A stretch of DNA of 64,000 bases, taken from the NCBI GenBank assembly GCA_030263535.1, contig SZPB01000001.1, positions 1 to 64,000 of the forward strand, read 5' to 3'. The position numbers and the translations under genes were made by a program. Source of the DNA: Cytophagia bacterium CHB2. Lineage in GTDB: Bacteria > Zhuqueibacterota > Zhuqueibacteria > Zhuqueibacterales > Zhuqueibacteraceae. This document shows, in pieces, positions 54,006 to 61,874 of this stretch (position 1 is its first letter; each line of letters begins with the position of its first letter). Under the pieces are notes generated by a model that saw only the letters and a list, made by a program, of their open reading frames with translations, did no database searches and was not told where the DNA came from.

Positions 54006-54939
54006 GCCGAAACGACCCCGCCATCTCCCTGAACACCTGAAGATAAGCCTCGCGCTTTTCACTGCCCACCATCCCCAACATGATGTAATAGTTCTGATCT
54101 TCAAACAACATCATCTGATAGATTACCGTTGGCTGTTTTGATTTTGCGCTCATCCCTTTCGCGATGATTTCATAGCCGCTCAGGCTATCAATCAAAACTT
54201 TGACCGGTTGTTCGATTTCGATATCGGCGACGGAGTCATTCTGCAGCAGGCTCAGCTTGGCCAGGCTTTCAGGGTCTTCGACATTGACTTTTGAAATCGA
54301 TTGGCCGATGATAAAGAGGGGAACATCTTCGCCTTCAGTCGGCATGATACCGCCTTTGGTGTAGATGAGCATGTTGGCCATGCGTTTTGCCAGCTTCATC
54401 TCCCCTTTTTCGCTGAGCGTGAAGCTCAAGCCTTCGGTGGGGGAAACGGATTTCTCACTGTCCCAGGTGACGGTCAACAGGCTGGTGCGCAGCTTCTCGG
54501 AGCGATCACTCTCGTGCTGCTTCGGGAAGGTGGCCATAACCATCACCGTCTCATTTGCATTGCCAAACGCCAAAATCCATTTGAGAAACTCTTTCCCAGC
54601 AGCGACTTGCCAGATTTGCAGCAACAAAGCGGTTCGGCCATCGACGGTAATTTCCTCCTTTGTCTGAAGCGTCATGCCCTTTTTCGCCAATTCGGCAGGC
54701 ACCGAAAAACCGGCAGACACTTCCGCGAAAGGGCCGGGGATTTCAGTGACCATGATCGAAGCGCCGGTTGATTCCTGCTGATAACCCGGAAACTGAGCAG
54801 ACAGTGTGAACTCCGCCGGCGGTGTGAGGCTCACTCTGGTTCCGGCCACGAGCGTGCTTTGCTGTGGCGTTTCTTGAGCGGGAGAGAAGCCCGGACTGGT
54901 GAGCAGTATAATTGAAAGGAAGCTGCAAAAGAATTTCAT
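54001..54939 (-). CDS. Secreted protein of unknown function
   Basis: 312 residues from ATG 54939 (in-frame upstream sequence is not plausible). Signal peptide (FFCSFLSIILLTSPGFSPAQ). A domain with GTRVSLTPPAEFTLSAQFPG and ASIMVTEIPGPFAEVSAGF resembles DcrB/DUF1795-type periplasmic proteins. No catalytic motif seen. Confidence 0.6.
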   Translation of the reverse strand: MKFFCSFLSIILLTSPGFSPAQETPQQSTLVAGTRVSLTPPAEFTLSAQFPGYQQESTGASIMVTEIPGPFAEVSAGFSVPAELAKKGMTLQTKEEITVDGRTALLLQIWQVAAGKEFLKWILAFGNANETVMVMATFPKQHESDRSEKLRTSLLTVTWDSEKSVSPTEGLSFTLSEKGEMKLAKRMANMLIYTKGGIMPTEGEDVPLFIIGQSISKVNVEDPESLAKLSLLQNDSVADIEIEQPVKVLIDSLSGYEIIAKGMSAKSKQPTVIYQMMLFEDQNYYIMLGMVGSEKREAYLQVFREMAGSFRR

Positions 54940-55041
54940 TTCATCTGTGCCGTTGATCCAATCTGTTCGAGTATAAAACCGCGCCAGTTCCGGCAACGCG
55001 CAGCATTGACGCAACTGGCACGCGATTCACTAACGCAGTTT

Positions 55042-55653
55042 TTAATCGTCGTCATCATCGCGATCATGCTTTTTGAGCTTGATCTTTCCGCGCAGCGAGA
55101 ACTCGCCTTTGTTCGTTGCCAAGCTGGCCGTTCCCGTAAACTCTGCGCTGCCGCTGGCGCCCTTGAACTTGCCGGTTCCACCCGTAAAGACGTACTCGCC
55201 GGAAAATGTGACATTGCCTTGTGCATCCGGAGCGCCGCTGATGCCGCTATGCGTGGCATACAGCTTGTCTCTCTTGGACATGGTGAATACATCCGTGCCC
55301 GTCAACTCCGGCGGCGTTTTGGTGAAGTCGACAGTTTGTTCGCTGGAAACCGTGCTCTTGCCCAGTTGCGAAAGCCTGCCAACGCCTTCAAATGGCGTCG
55401 AAACGACCACGGGTATGGCGCCCGCCGTACCGCAATCGACCGGTGTGCCGCTGCCATCGACACAGACAAGCGGAATGAACTGAAAGGTTGTTTCAAAGCT
55501 TCCCTTGATTGAAACCTGTTTTTTCCCTTTCTTTTCCAGGGATGCGGCATTCTCAAGGGAACCGTTTTGTGGCTGCGCCTCGAATGGGCTTTCGTTGGAA
55601 CAACCCACCATGACAAGCAGCGCCAACATCAGGAAAAGTGTAAAGCATTTCAT
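55042..55653 (-). CDS. Lipoprotein of unknown function
   Basis: 203 residues from ATG 55653 with GGAGGACATCC. Lipobox LVMVGC near residue 18. Beta-rich core (TGGTGKFKGASGSAEFTGTAS) and an acidic tail DRDDDDD that may bind calcium. Repeated Gly/Ser/Thr segments suggest an envelope beta-sandwich. Unknown family. Confidence 0.65.
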   Translation of the reverse strand: MKCFTLFLMLALLVMVGCSNESPFEAQPQNGSLENAASLEKKGKKQVSIKGSFETTFQFIPLVCVDGSGTPVDCGTAGAIPVVVSTPFEGVGRLSQLGKSTVSSEQTVDFTKTPPELTGTDVFTMSKRDKLYATHSGISGAPDAQGNVTFSGEYVFTGGTGKFKGASGSAEFTGTASLATNKGEFSLRGKIKLKKHDRDDDDD

Positions 55654-56029
55654 GGATGTCCTCCATTTCGTTGAATGATAAAAGTTATACATCATTTGTT
55701 TGTTACAAGGAAGTCAAAGATGGTGCCAGGAAAAGCCTCCGCAACAAGCTCGCGGTTATGTAACGATGAACGTGGAAGTTAGAGCAAATAAGCAGGAAGG
55801 AAGGGGCAGATTTGACGTGGCGATAAATTCGCAGAAATTTTCAGGGCGGGCAGATCAACATTGTTCTTAAAGCAATTGGATTCGTAGAAATTTTTAGCGC
55901 GGAGAGTTAAATCTAAAAATTTTTGCGGAATGCAATACGATGAAGGCAAAACCATTAAAGGGCAAAACTATTCTTTCAATTTCTTTAATCGTTTTGCCCA
56001 AAATAGTTTTGCCCTTTGCTTTTTGCCTT
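55654..56029. other. Gap with repeats and large inverted repeat
   Basis: No gene. Holds two copies of ATTCGYAGAAATTTTYAG (about 55827 and 55880) and a large hairpin at 55943-56028 described in findings. Confidence 0.6.
55957..56017. repeat. Large inverted repeat with nested copies
   Basis: AAAGGGCAAAACTATT (55957-55972) and AATAGTTTTGCCCTTT (56002-56017) are an exact 16-bp pair with a 29-nt loop; an outer AAGGCAAAA/TTTTGCCTT pair continues the stem and the loop contains a further GTTTTGCCC. On the minus strand it could end the sigma-54 activator transcript. Confidence 0.65.
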
Positions 56030-57613
56030 TTACTCTGCTGCCGGCCTCGCAATCCCCAACTTCGTCATGCGATAGCGCAGCTTCTGCTCGGATATTTTCA
56101 ACGCCCGCGCGGCTTTGGATTGGTTCCAATCGTGATCGGCCAAAGTCTGCTGGATGATCTGCCTTTCAAAATCTTGCATGCGGTGGTTGAGTGAAGGATT
56201 GGCGCTTGATCCGGCGCCGCTGGTTTTCGATCTCCGGAACTCTTGTTGAATATCCGCCGGCAAGATATCGTGGCTCACCGTCTGCTCGTCCGCAGGAACA
56301 AGCGTCACCAGGCGCTCGATAAAATTCTCCAGCTCGCGAATGTTGCCCAGCCAGGAACGCTGCCGCATGAAATCCAGCAGCCGGGCGTGGAACGAGGCGG
56401 CGTGCTTCTTTTGCTCGGCGGCAAACTTGACCAGGAAATGGTTGGCGAGCAAAGGGATGTCTTCTTTACGATCTGCCAATGCGGGCACGTAAATCGGATA
56501 AACGTGCAGCCGATAAAACAAATCGCTACGAAATTTTCCCTTCTCCACCAAATCGCGCACGGACATGCTGGAGGCGGAGATGATGCGCGCGTTGACTTTG
56601 CGCGCCACGTTGCTTCCCACCGGGCGCACTTCGCCCTCCTGCAAAACGCGCATGAATTTCGATTGCATGTCCGAGGACAGATTCTCGATTTCGTCAATGA
56701 ACAGCGTGCCGCCGGCAGCTTGTTCGATCAAGCCTTTGCGCTCGCGGTCGGCGCCGGTGAATGCGCCTTTGACATGGCCGAACAGCTCACTTTCCACCAA
56801 GTTGGCCGGAATCGCGCCGCAGTCCACTGCCACAAACGGCCCGTCGGTGCGGTTGCTGAACCGATGAATGGCGCGGGCGATCAGCTCCTTGCCGGTGCCG
56901 CTTTGGCCTTCCAATAACACGCGCACGTCGCAGCGGGCCGCGGCTTCAATGGCCGCCAGCAATTGAATGAAAGTTGAGGATTTTCCAATCAAGCCCGCCC
57001 CGGCATATTTGCTGAGCAAACTGGCTTCGGGCATCGGCGCGGCAAAATACGCTTGCAGCTTTTGCACATTGCGCAGAAAAGGCGCGGCGATGGCGGCAAG
57101 CTTTTTCAAGCAGGCAAGATCATCTTCACTGAAGGTATTGCTCTTCTCCTGATTCATGAGCAGAAGCGTGCCGATGATGACGCCTTCACCCATAAAAGGC
57201 ACGCACAAAACCGCATGCACCGGAATATCCGCAAAAAATTTGGCGCCGAATCTTTTGTCCTGCTGCAGGTCCGGACTCAGCAGCGCTTGCTGATGTTTGG
57301 TCACCCAGCCGGTGACTTGCGTGTGGACGAAATGAAAATCCGGATTATTCACTTCCTGGCCGGCTTTGATCACGGTCTTGACGGTCTGTCGCGTGAGCGG
57401 GTTGATCATCATGATCAACGCCATCTCGGCGCACAATAAGCTCGCGGCTTTGTTCGCCACGACGCGCAGGATTTCGTGAAAGTCATTCTCTTGTCCGAGA
57501 ATTTCTGCGACTTCGACGAGGACGGAAAGGCGCTGGTTTTCGCGTGCGAATGAATCTTGATTTTCGTTGAGTAGCATCGTCTCTGCAATGGTTATTTTTT
57601 TGAAGATCCGCAT
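56030..57613 (-). CDS. Sigma-54-dependent activator with GAF domain
   Basis: 527 residues (ATG 57613; a Met 12 codons in is also possible). GAF domain about 25-180 (VAEILGQENDFHEILRV). AAA+ with Walker A GQSGTGKE, intact GAFTGA and the usual GGTLFIDEIE; a C-terminal Fis-type HTH (HDWNQSKAARALKISEQKLRYRM). GAF-type members sense small molecules directly; no receiver domain and no partner kinase. Confidence 0.93.
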   Translation of the reverse strand: MRIFKKITIAETMLLNENQDSFARENQRLSVLVEVAEILGQENDFHEILRVVANKAASLLCAEMALIMMINPLTRQTVKTVIKAGQEVNNPDFHFVHTQVTGWVTKHQQALLSPDLQQDKRFGAKFFADIPVHAVLCVPFMGEGVIIGTLLLMNQEKSNTFSEDDLACLKKLAAIAAPFLRNVQKLQAYFAAPMPEASLLSKYAGAGLIGKSSTFIQLLAAIEAAARCDVRVLLEGQSGTGKELIARAIHRFSNRTDGPFVAVDCGAIPANLVESELFGHVKGAFTGADRERKGLIEQAAGGTLFIDEIENLSSDMQSKFMRVLQEGEVRPVGSNVARKVNARIISASSMSVRDLVEKGKFRSDLFYRLHVYPIYVPALADRKEDIPLLANHFLVKFAAEQKKHAASFHARLLDFMRQRSWLGNIRELENFIERLVTLVPADEQTVSHDILPADIQQEFRRSKTSGAGSSANPSLNHRMQDFERQIIQQTLADHDWNQSKAARALKISEQKLRYRMTKLGIARPAAE

Positions 57614-57715
57614 CCGTTTTATCTTCCAAACAAAAGCTCAGAGAGTAGCGCGCTGGTGTATTGCCCCAAGCAGAGTAACGCCATGGTCTCTGCCCCGTGC
57701 GCCCTCTTCTCATTA

Positions 57716-60061
57716 CTATTTTTTCAAACCTAATTTTCGCAACAGAGCGATAAACCGCGGATCCGAACGCAGTGGGTCCCACGACGGATCATGTCTGAGA
57801 GCAATTACCGCGTCGGAGCGCTCTTCATCATAAGCTTTATTCAGCCATTCGAAGGCCTGGTCATGCTCTCCGAGAGCCATGTAAATTAGCGCGGTTCTCG
57901 TCAGCGAGATAAATTTGTGCTTTGAAATCTCGATTAATTCATGGAGTATCTTCTCCGCTTCGTCTTTCCTTCCCGCCCGCGCCAACGCAAAGCCGAGCAA
58001 TCCCATTCGTTCCGTGCTTGAAGAAATGGCGATTGATGCTCTCATTTCGGCAATGGCTTCCTGGAAAAGCGATTTTTGCACATAAACCTGCGCCAGGAGA
58101 TCATGCGCCACGGCATTGCGCGGATTCCTTTCGAGGACCTTGCTGGTTTGCTCCAGTGCTTGATCGTAGTTGCGAGCGAGGTAATACAAATGGCCTACCA
58201 CGAGATTTACCGGCTGTGAAAACGGGTCGAGCGGCAGGCCGCGTCTCGCTTCTGCAAGAGCCACTTCTGGCGACGCAATGCTCACTAAATTCAGGGCTCG
58301 CCATTGGTAGGCAGGCGCATAGTTGGGGTTTAGAGCAATGGCGCGCTGGAAATCTTTCTCCGCCCCCAACCAATCCCGATCAAAAAGCGATTTGATACTG
58401 CCCAACGAGGCGTACACCTCGGCGAGAGTGGAGTCTCTCGCCAAGGCCTGTGATAGTATTGCTTTTGCTTTGGGGTAAGCGTCCTGCGGAGCCGAAAAAA
58501 AATAGCCTCCAAGCCTTATGTAACAATCCGCCAAGCCCACATACGCCAGCGCATAGCTCGAATCTCTATCGATGGCTTGCTGAAACGACTCAAGGCCTTT
58601 TAGCATGCCTTCAGCGCTCCTTGTATCCCAGTAATAGCGTCCTTTCAAATAAAGCTCGTACGCCTCGACATCTTGGGTGTGCTGCCTCCGCAAGCGCTCA
58701 TTCTCAGCAGCGGTTAGCTTAAGCTGCAAATGCCGAATGATTGAGTTTGCAATCTCGTCTTGAACTGATAGAATGTCCTTCAATTCGCTATCATATTGGT
58801 TTCCCCAAATGTGGCGATTGTCTTTCGTATCAATAAGCTCCACGGTGACGAAAAGCGCCGCGCCGCGCTGGCGAAAACTACCCGTGAGTATCGCCTCCAC
58901 ACCAAGTTGATTTCCAACCACTATTGGATCGATCACCTGGTTCTTGTAATGCAAAACAGAGCTGCGGGCAATCACTCGCTTCAGACTGCGCAAACGGGAA
59001 AGCTTATTGGTGATGCTCTCGGCCATGCCGTCGCTGAGCAACTCCATATCCGGATCGCCCTTCACATGTTGGAAAGGCATCACGGCGATGGATTCGATAG
59101 CGCCGCTGTTTTGATAAACGAAGTAAATTCCGAATACGACGAATAAACCCAAGAGAGCCGCCAGTCCCCTGTACATCATGACGCGAGTTTTCTTCGAGAA
59201 ACGCCGTCGAACTAGCGGCGTAATGATTCTTCGTTTTTTGAGGGCATTGCCATCTGTTCGAAGTGCACGCAATTCCGCCAGCATTTCATCTACGCGCTGG
59301 TAGCGTTCGTCTCTATTTTTTGCCAAAGCGGTACTCACAACATGTTCCAATTCCGTTGTCGCCTCGGGACGCAGAGACAATATCGACTCCGGCTCTTCAT
59401 TCCAAATCGAATACATCACCGCTGCTTCGTATTCGCCTTTGAAGGGCAACTGGCCGGTGATCATTTCATAGAGCACGACCCCAAGCGCCCAAATGTCCGT
59501 GCGATGATCAACGCCTCTTCCACGCGTTTGCTCCGGCGACATGTACGCGACAGTGCCCAAAGTTCCGCCGGTTTTGGTGAGTTGCATCCCGCCGCTGATC
59601 TTTGCCAGCCCGAAATCCATGATCTTCACTTGGCCGGATTCCGTGACCATAAGGTTGCCGGATTTGATGTCGCGGTGAATGATCCCTTTGGTATGCGCGG
59701 CTTTCAGGCCTTCGGCAATTTGGATGGCGAGGTCGATAACACTGTTTACTGATAACTGTTCACTGGTTACTATTTTCCGCAATTCCTGGCCTTCAATGAA
59801 TTCCATCACGATAAACATCTGGCCATCGACTTCCTCGATAGCATAAATCGTCGCGATATTGGGATGATTCAACGCCGCTGCGGCCTTCGCCTCCACCTTG
59901 AAGCGTTGGCGTTCATCATCGTTGGCAGCGATGTGATGCGGAAGAGACTTGATCGCAACCAGGCGTTCGAGCTTCGTGTCCTCGGCTTTGTAGACGATGC
60001 CCATGCCGCCTTCGCCGAGCTTGGCGAGGATTTTGTAGTGGGAAATGGTATGGCCGATCAT
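57716..60061 (-). CDS. Ser/Thr protein kinase with TolB-like and TPR domains
   Basis: 781 residues from ATG 60061. Kinase domain with GEGGMG (16-21 region), K38, HRD at 129-131 and DFG at 149-151; one membrane helix near 318-340; a TolB-N-like/CHASE-like segment IAVMPFQHVKGDPDMELLSDGMAESI and LGVEAILTGSFRQRGAALFV; then TPR-like repeats to the end. This kinase-TPR layout is common in deltaproteobacterial and KSB1-type genomes. Cytoplasmic kinase, periplasmic sensor part. Paralogous to the gene at the window's right edge. Confidence 0.93.
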   Translation of the reverse strand: MIGHTISHYKILAKLGEGGMGIVYKAEDTKLERLVAIKSLPHHIAANDDERQRFKVEAKAAAALNHPNIATIYAIEEVDGQMFIVMEFIEGQELRKIVTSEQLSVNSVIDLAIQIAEGLKAAHTKGIIHRDIKSGNLMVTESGQVKIMDFGLAKISGGMQLTKTGGTLGTVAYMSPEQTRGRGVDHRTDIWALGVVLYEMITGQLPFKGEYEAAVMYSIWNEEPESILSLRPEATTELEHVVSTALAKNRDERYQRVDEMLAELRALRTDGNALKKRRIITPLVRRRFSKKTRVMMYRGLAALLGLFVVFGIYFVYQNSGAIESIAVMPFQHVKGDPDMELLSDGMAESITNKLSRLRSLKRVIARSSVLHYKNQVIDPIVVGNQLGVEAILTGSFRQRGAALFVTVELIDTKDNRHIWGNQYDSELKDILSVQDEIANSIIRHLQLKLTAAENERLRRQHTQDVEAYELYLKGRYYWDTRSAEGMLKGLESFQQAIDRDSSYALAYVGLADCYIRLGGYFFSAPQDAYPKAKAILSQALARDSTLAEVYASLGSIKSLFDRDWLGAEKDFQRAIALNPNYAPAYQWRALNLVSIASPEVALAEARRGLPLDPFSQPVNLVVGHLYYLARNYDQALEQTSKVLERNPRNAVAHDLLAQVYVQKSLFQEAIAEMRASIAISSSTERMGLLGFALARAGRKDEAEKILHELIEISKHKFISLTRTALIYMALGEHDQAFEWLNKAYDEERSDAVIALRHDPSWDPLRSDPRFIALLRKLGLKK

Positions 60062-60141
60062 GGTCTTTCCATCTTTTTTAGTGCGGTACTTGAATCTTAA
60101 GAAAAAGTTCTCTACTTTTAAATCAACGCATAGGAGCAAAA

Positions 60142-60372
60142 ATGAAATTCAATCGTATCACGGTTCGCTACGATCAAATGGGTGGCGTACCTTGCATTCG
60201 CGGTCTGCGCATACCTGTTGCAACCGTTGTTGGTATGGTCGCCAACCGTATGGTCGAGGATGAAATTTTAGCCGCCTTACCAGATCTTGAACCGGAAGAC
60301 ATCCATGAAGCGTTGTTATTTGCCGCACAAGCCGTGCGCGAACGCCAAATACCAGTGATGGAGATGGCGTGA
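60142..60372 (+). CDS. DUF433 antitoxin
   Basis: 76 residues from ATG 60142 (SD AGGAGC). NRITVRYDQMGGVPCIRGLRIPVATVVGMVANRM is the DUF433/VapB-like antitoxin core. Its stop overlaps the GTG of the toxin gene. Confidence 0.9.
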   Translation: MKFNRITVRYDQMGGVPCIRGLRIPVATVVGMVANRMVEDEILAALPDLEPEDIHEALLFAAQAVRERQIPVMEMA

Positions 60373-60740
60373 GATTTCTTGTCGATAATGCCGTGTCTCC
60401 AGTTGTTGCGCATGGCTTGACCGCAAACGGGCATGATGCCGTACATGTTCGCGATCTCGGAATGGCAGCGTCACCCGATCCGCCAATTTTTGAGTTGGCT
60501 GCGCAGCAAGACCGGATTCTGATTTCCGGAGACACCGACTTTGGCGCGCTTTTGGCTTTTCGAGAATCACCCAAACCCTCTTTTATTTTATTTCGACAAA
60601 CTGATAAGCGTCCAACCTCTCAATTAAAACTCTTGCTTGCCCATCTTCCTCAGTTGGATGATGATCTTTCAACTGGATGCGTGGTTGTGTTCGATGACGC
60701 ACGAATCCGAATTCGCGCCCTGCCCATTATAAAATCCTGA
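60369..60740 (+). CDS. DUF5615 PIN-like toxin
   Basis: 123 residues from GTG 60369, overlapping the antitoxin stop by GTGA. FLVDNAVSPVVAHGLTANGHDAVHV, with acidic residue D6, and ILISGDTDFGALLAF fit the DUF5615 PIN-like ribonuclease family partner of DUF433. Together they make a complete toxin-antitoxin pair. Confidence 0.9.
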   Translation: MRFLVDNAVSPVVAHGLTANGHDAVHVRDLGMAASPDPPIFELAAQQDRILISGDTDFGALLAFRESPKPSFILFRQTDKRPTSQLKLLLAHLPQLDDDLSTGCVVVFDDARIRIRALPIIKS

Positions 60741-60820
60741 AATCCATGCGTTGCGGTCCAAGCCGCTGCGGCCTTCGCCTCAACCTTTAATAAAAAAATG
60801 ATTACCTTTACTCATAACCA

Positions 60821-61702
60821 CTACACCGCGGCCACGCGTCTCGCATAATCTCTCACCGAACAAAGCTGCACCGGAAGCCTCCGCAGCGTTTCCCGCATAT
60901 CGATGGCATCGCCTTTTGCCATACCCAGCATCAAAGCGGCAAAAGATTCTTGCAGCGGATCAGTACTCGCCTGTTTTTGCGCCCACAAAGCTTCTTCGGG
61001 CACCTTTTCGATTTCAAATTTGCGGCCGATCAACTCTTCAAAGACGGCGATGACTTCCAAATGGCTCAGCGCTTCCGGTCCGCCAAGCTCGATCGTGGCA
61101 TTTTTAGCTTTGGAGTGATCCAAAGCAAACGCGGCAAATTGCGCCGCGTCGGGAAAAGAAATAAAACTGATCTTGCCTTCACCCGAGCCAAACACTCTGG
61201 CCTTGGCATTGGGGAAATCAAATCCCACCGCGGGACTCAGCCAGATTTCCATGAAAGCTGCCGGCCGCAAAATGGTGAAGCCAAGCCCGCTCTGCTTGAG
61301 GTGTTCTTCAACTGCTCTCTTGGCGCGCGTCAGAGGGCAGTCGATATCGAGATTGCTGGAAAGCGAGACAAAAATAAAATGGCCAACACCGGCTGCGCTT
61401 GCGGCATCGATGAGATTCTTTTGGCCTTCCAGGTCAACGGTTTGTATGCTATCTCCGGCTTGTCGAGAAAGGACGGAATTGGCGGATGAGATCACCGCGC
61501 GAACACCCTGGCAAGCCCGGTCCAACGAAGCACGATCTTTGAGGTCGCCCGAAACCAATTCCACGCCCAGCGTTTTGAGATTTTCAACTTTGGCTTTATC
61601 GGCAGTAGGTCGCACCAGCGCGCGAACGGGTTTGTTCGCAGCGCGCAATTTGCGGCAAATCTCTCCACCTAAAAGCCCGGTTGCTCCGACGATCAAGTTC
61701 AT
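60821..61702 (-). CDS. NmrA-like NAD(P)-binding protein
   Basis: 293 residues. Rossmann motif IVGATGLLGGEICRKL at residues 4-19, then VRALVRPTADKAK and LVSGDLKDRASLDRAC. NmrA-like/atypical SDR proteins act as redox sensors or reductases. Start ATG 61702. Confidence 0.88.
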   Translation of the reverse strand: MNLIVGATGLLGGEICRKLRAANKPVRALVRPTADKAKVENLKTLGVELVSGDLKDRASLDRACQGVRAVISSANSVLSRQAGDSIQTVDLEGQKNLIDAASAAGVGHFIFVSLSSNLDIDCPLTRAKRAVEEHLKQSGLGFTILRPAAFMEIWLSPAVGFDFPNAKARVFGSGEGKISFISFPDAAQFAAFALDHSKAKNATIELGGPEALSHLEVIAVFEELIGRKFEIEKVPEEALWAQKQASTDPLQESFAALMLGMAKGDAIDMRETLRRLPVQLCSVRDYARRVAAV

Positions 61703-61771
61703 GGGTTTGTCTCCTTATACATGTTAATCTGTTACAATTTCAATCGTTTTTAAGAAAGCAAAGACTTTATG

Positions 61772-61828
61772 ACCACCAAGACTCCAAGACACAAAGAAAA
61801 AAACTTGGTGTCTTCGTGTCTTGGTGGT
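61772..61828. repeat. ACCACCAAGAC-type intergenic inverted repeat
   Basis: ACCACCAAGACTCCAAGACAC (61772-61792) pairs with GTGTCTTCGTGTCTTGGTGGT (61808-61828), with two mismatches and a 15-nt A-rich loop. An 'accaagacaccaag' style interspersed element seen in many bacterial genomes. Confidence 0.7.
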
Positions 61829-61874
61829 GATATTTACTTGCGGCCTGTCCGCATCGGGAACAAGAAAGAATTAC

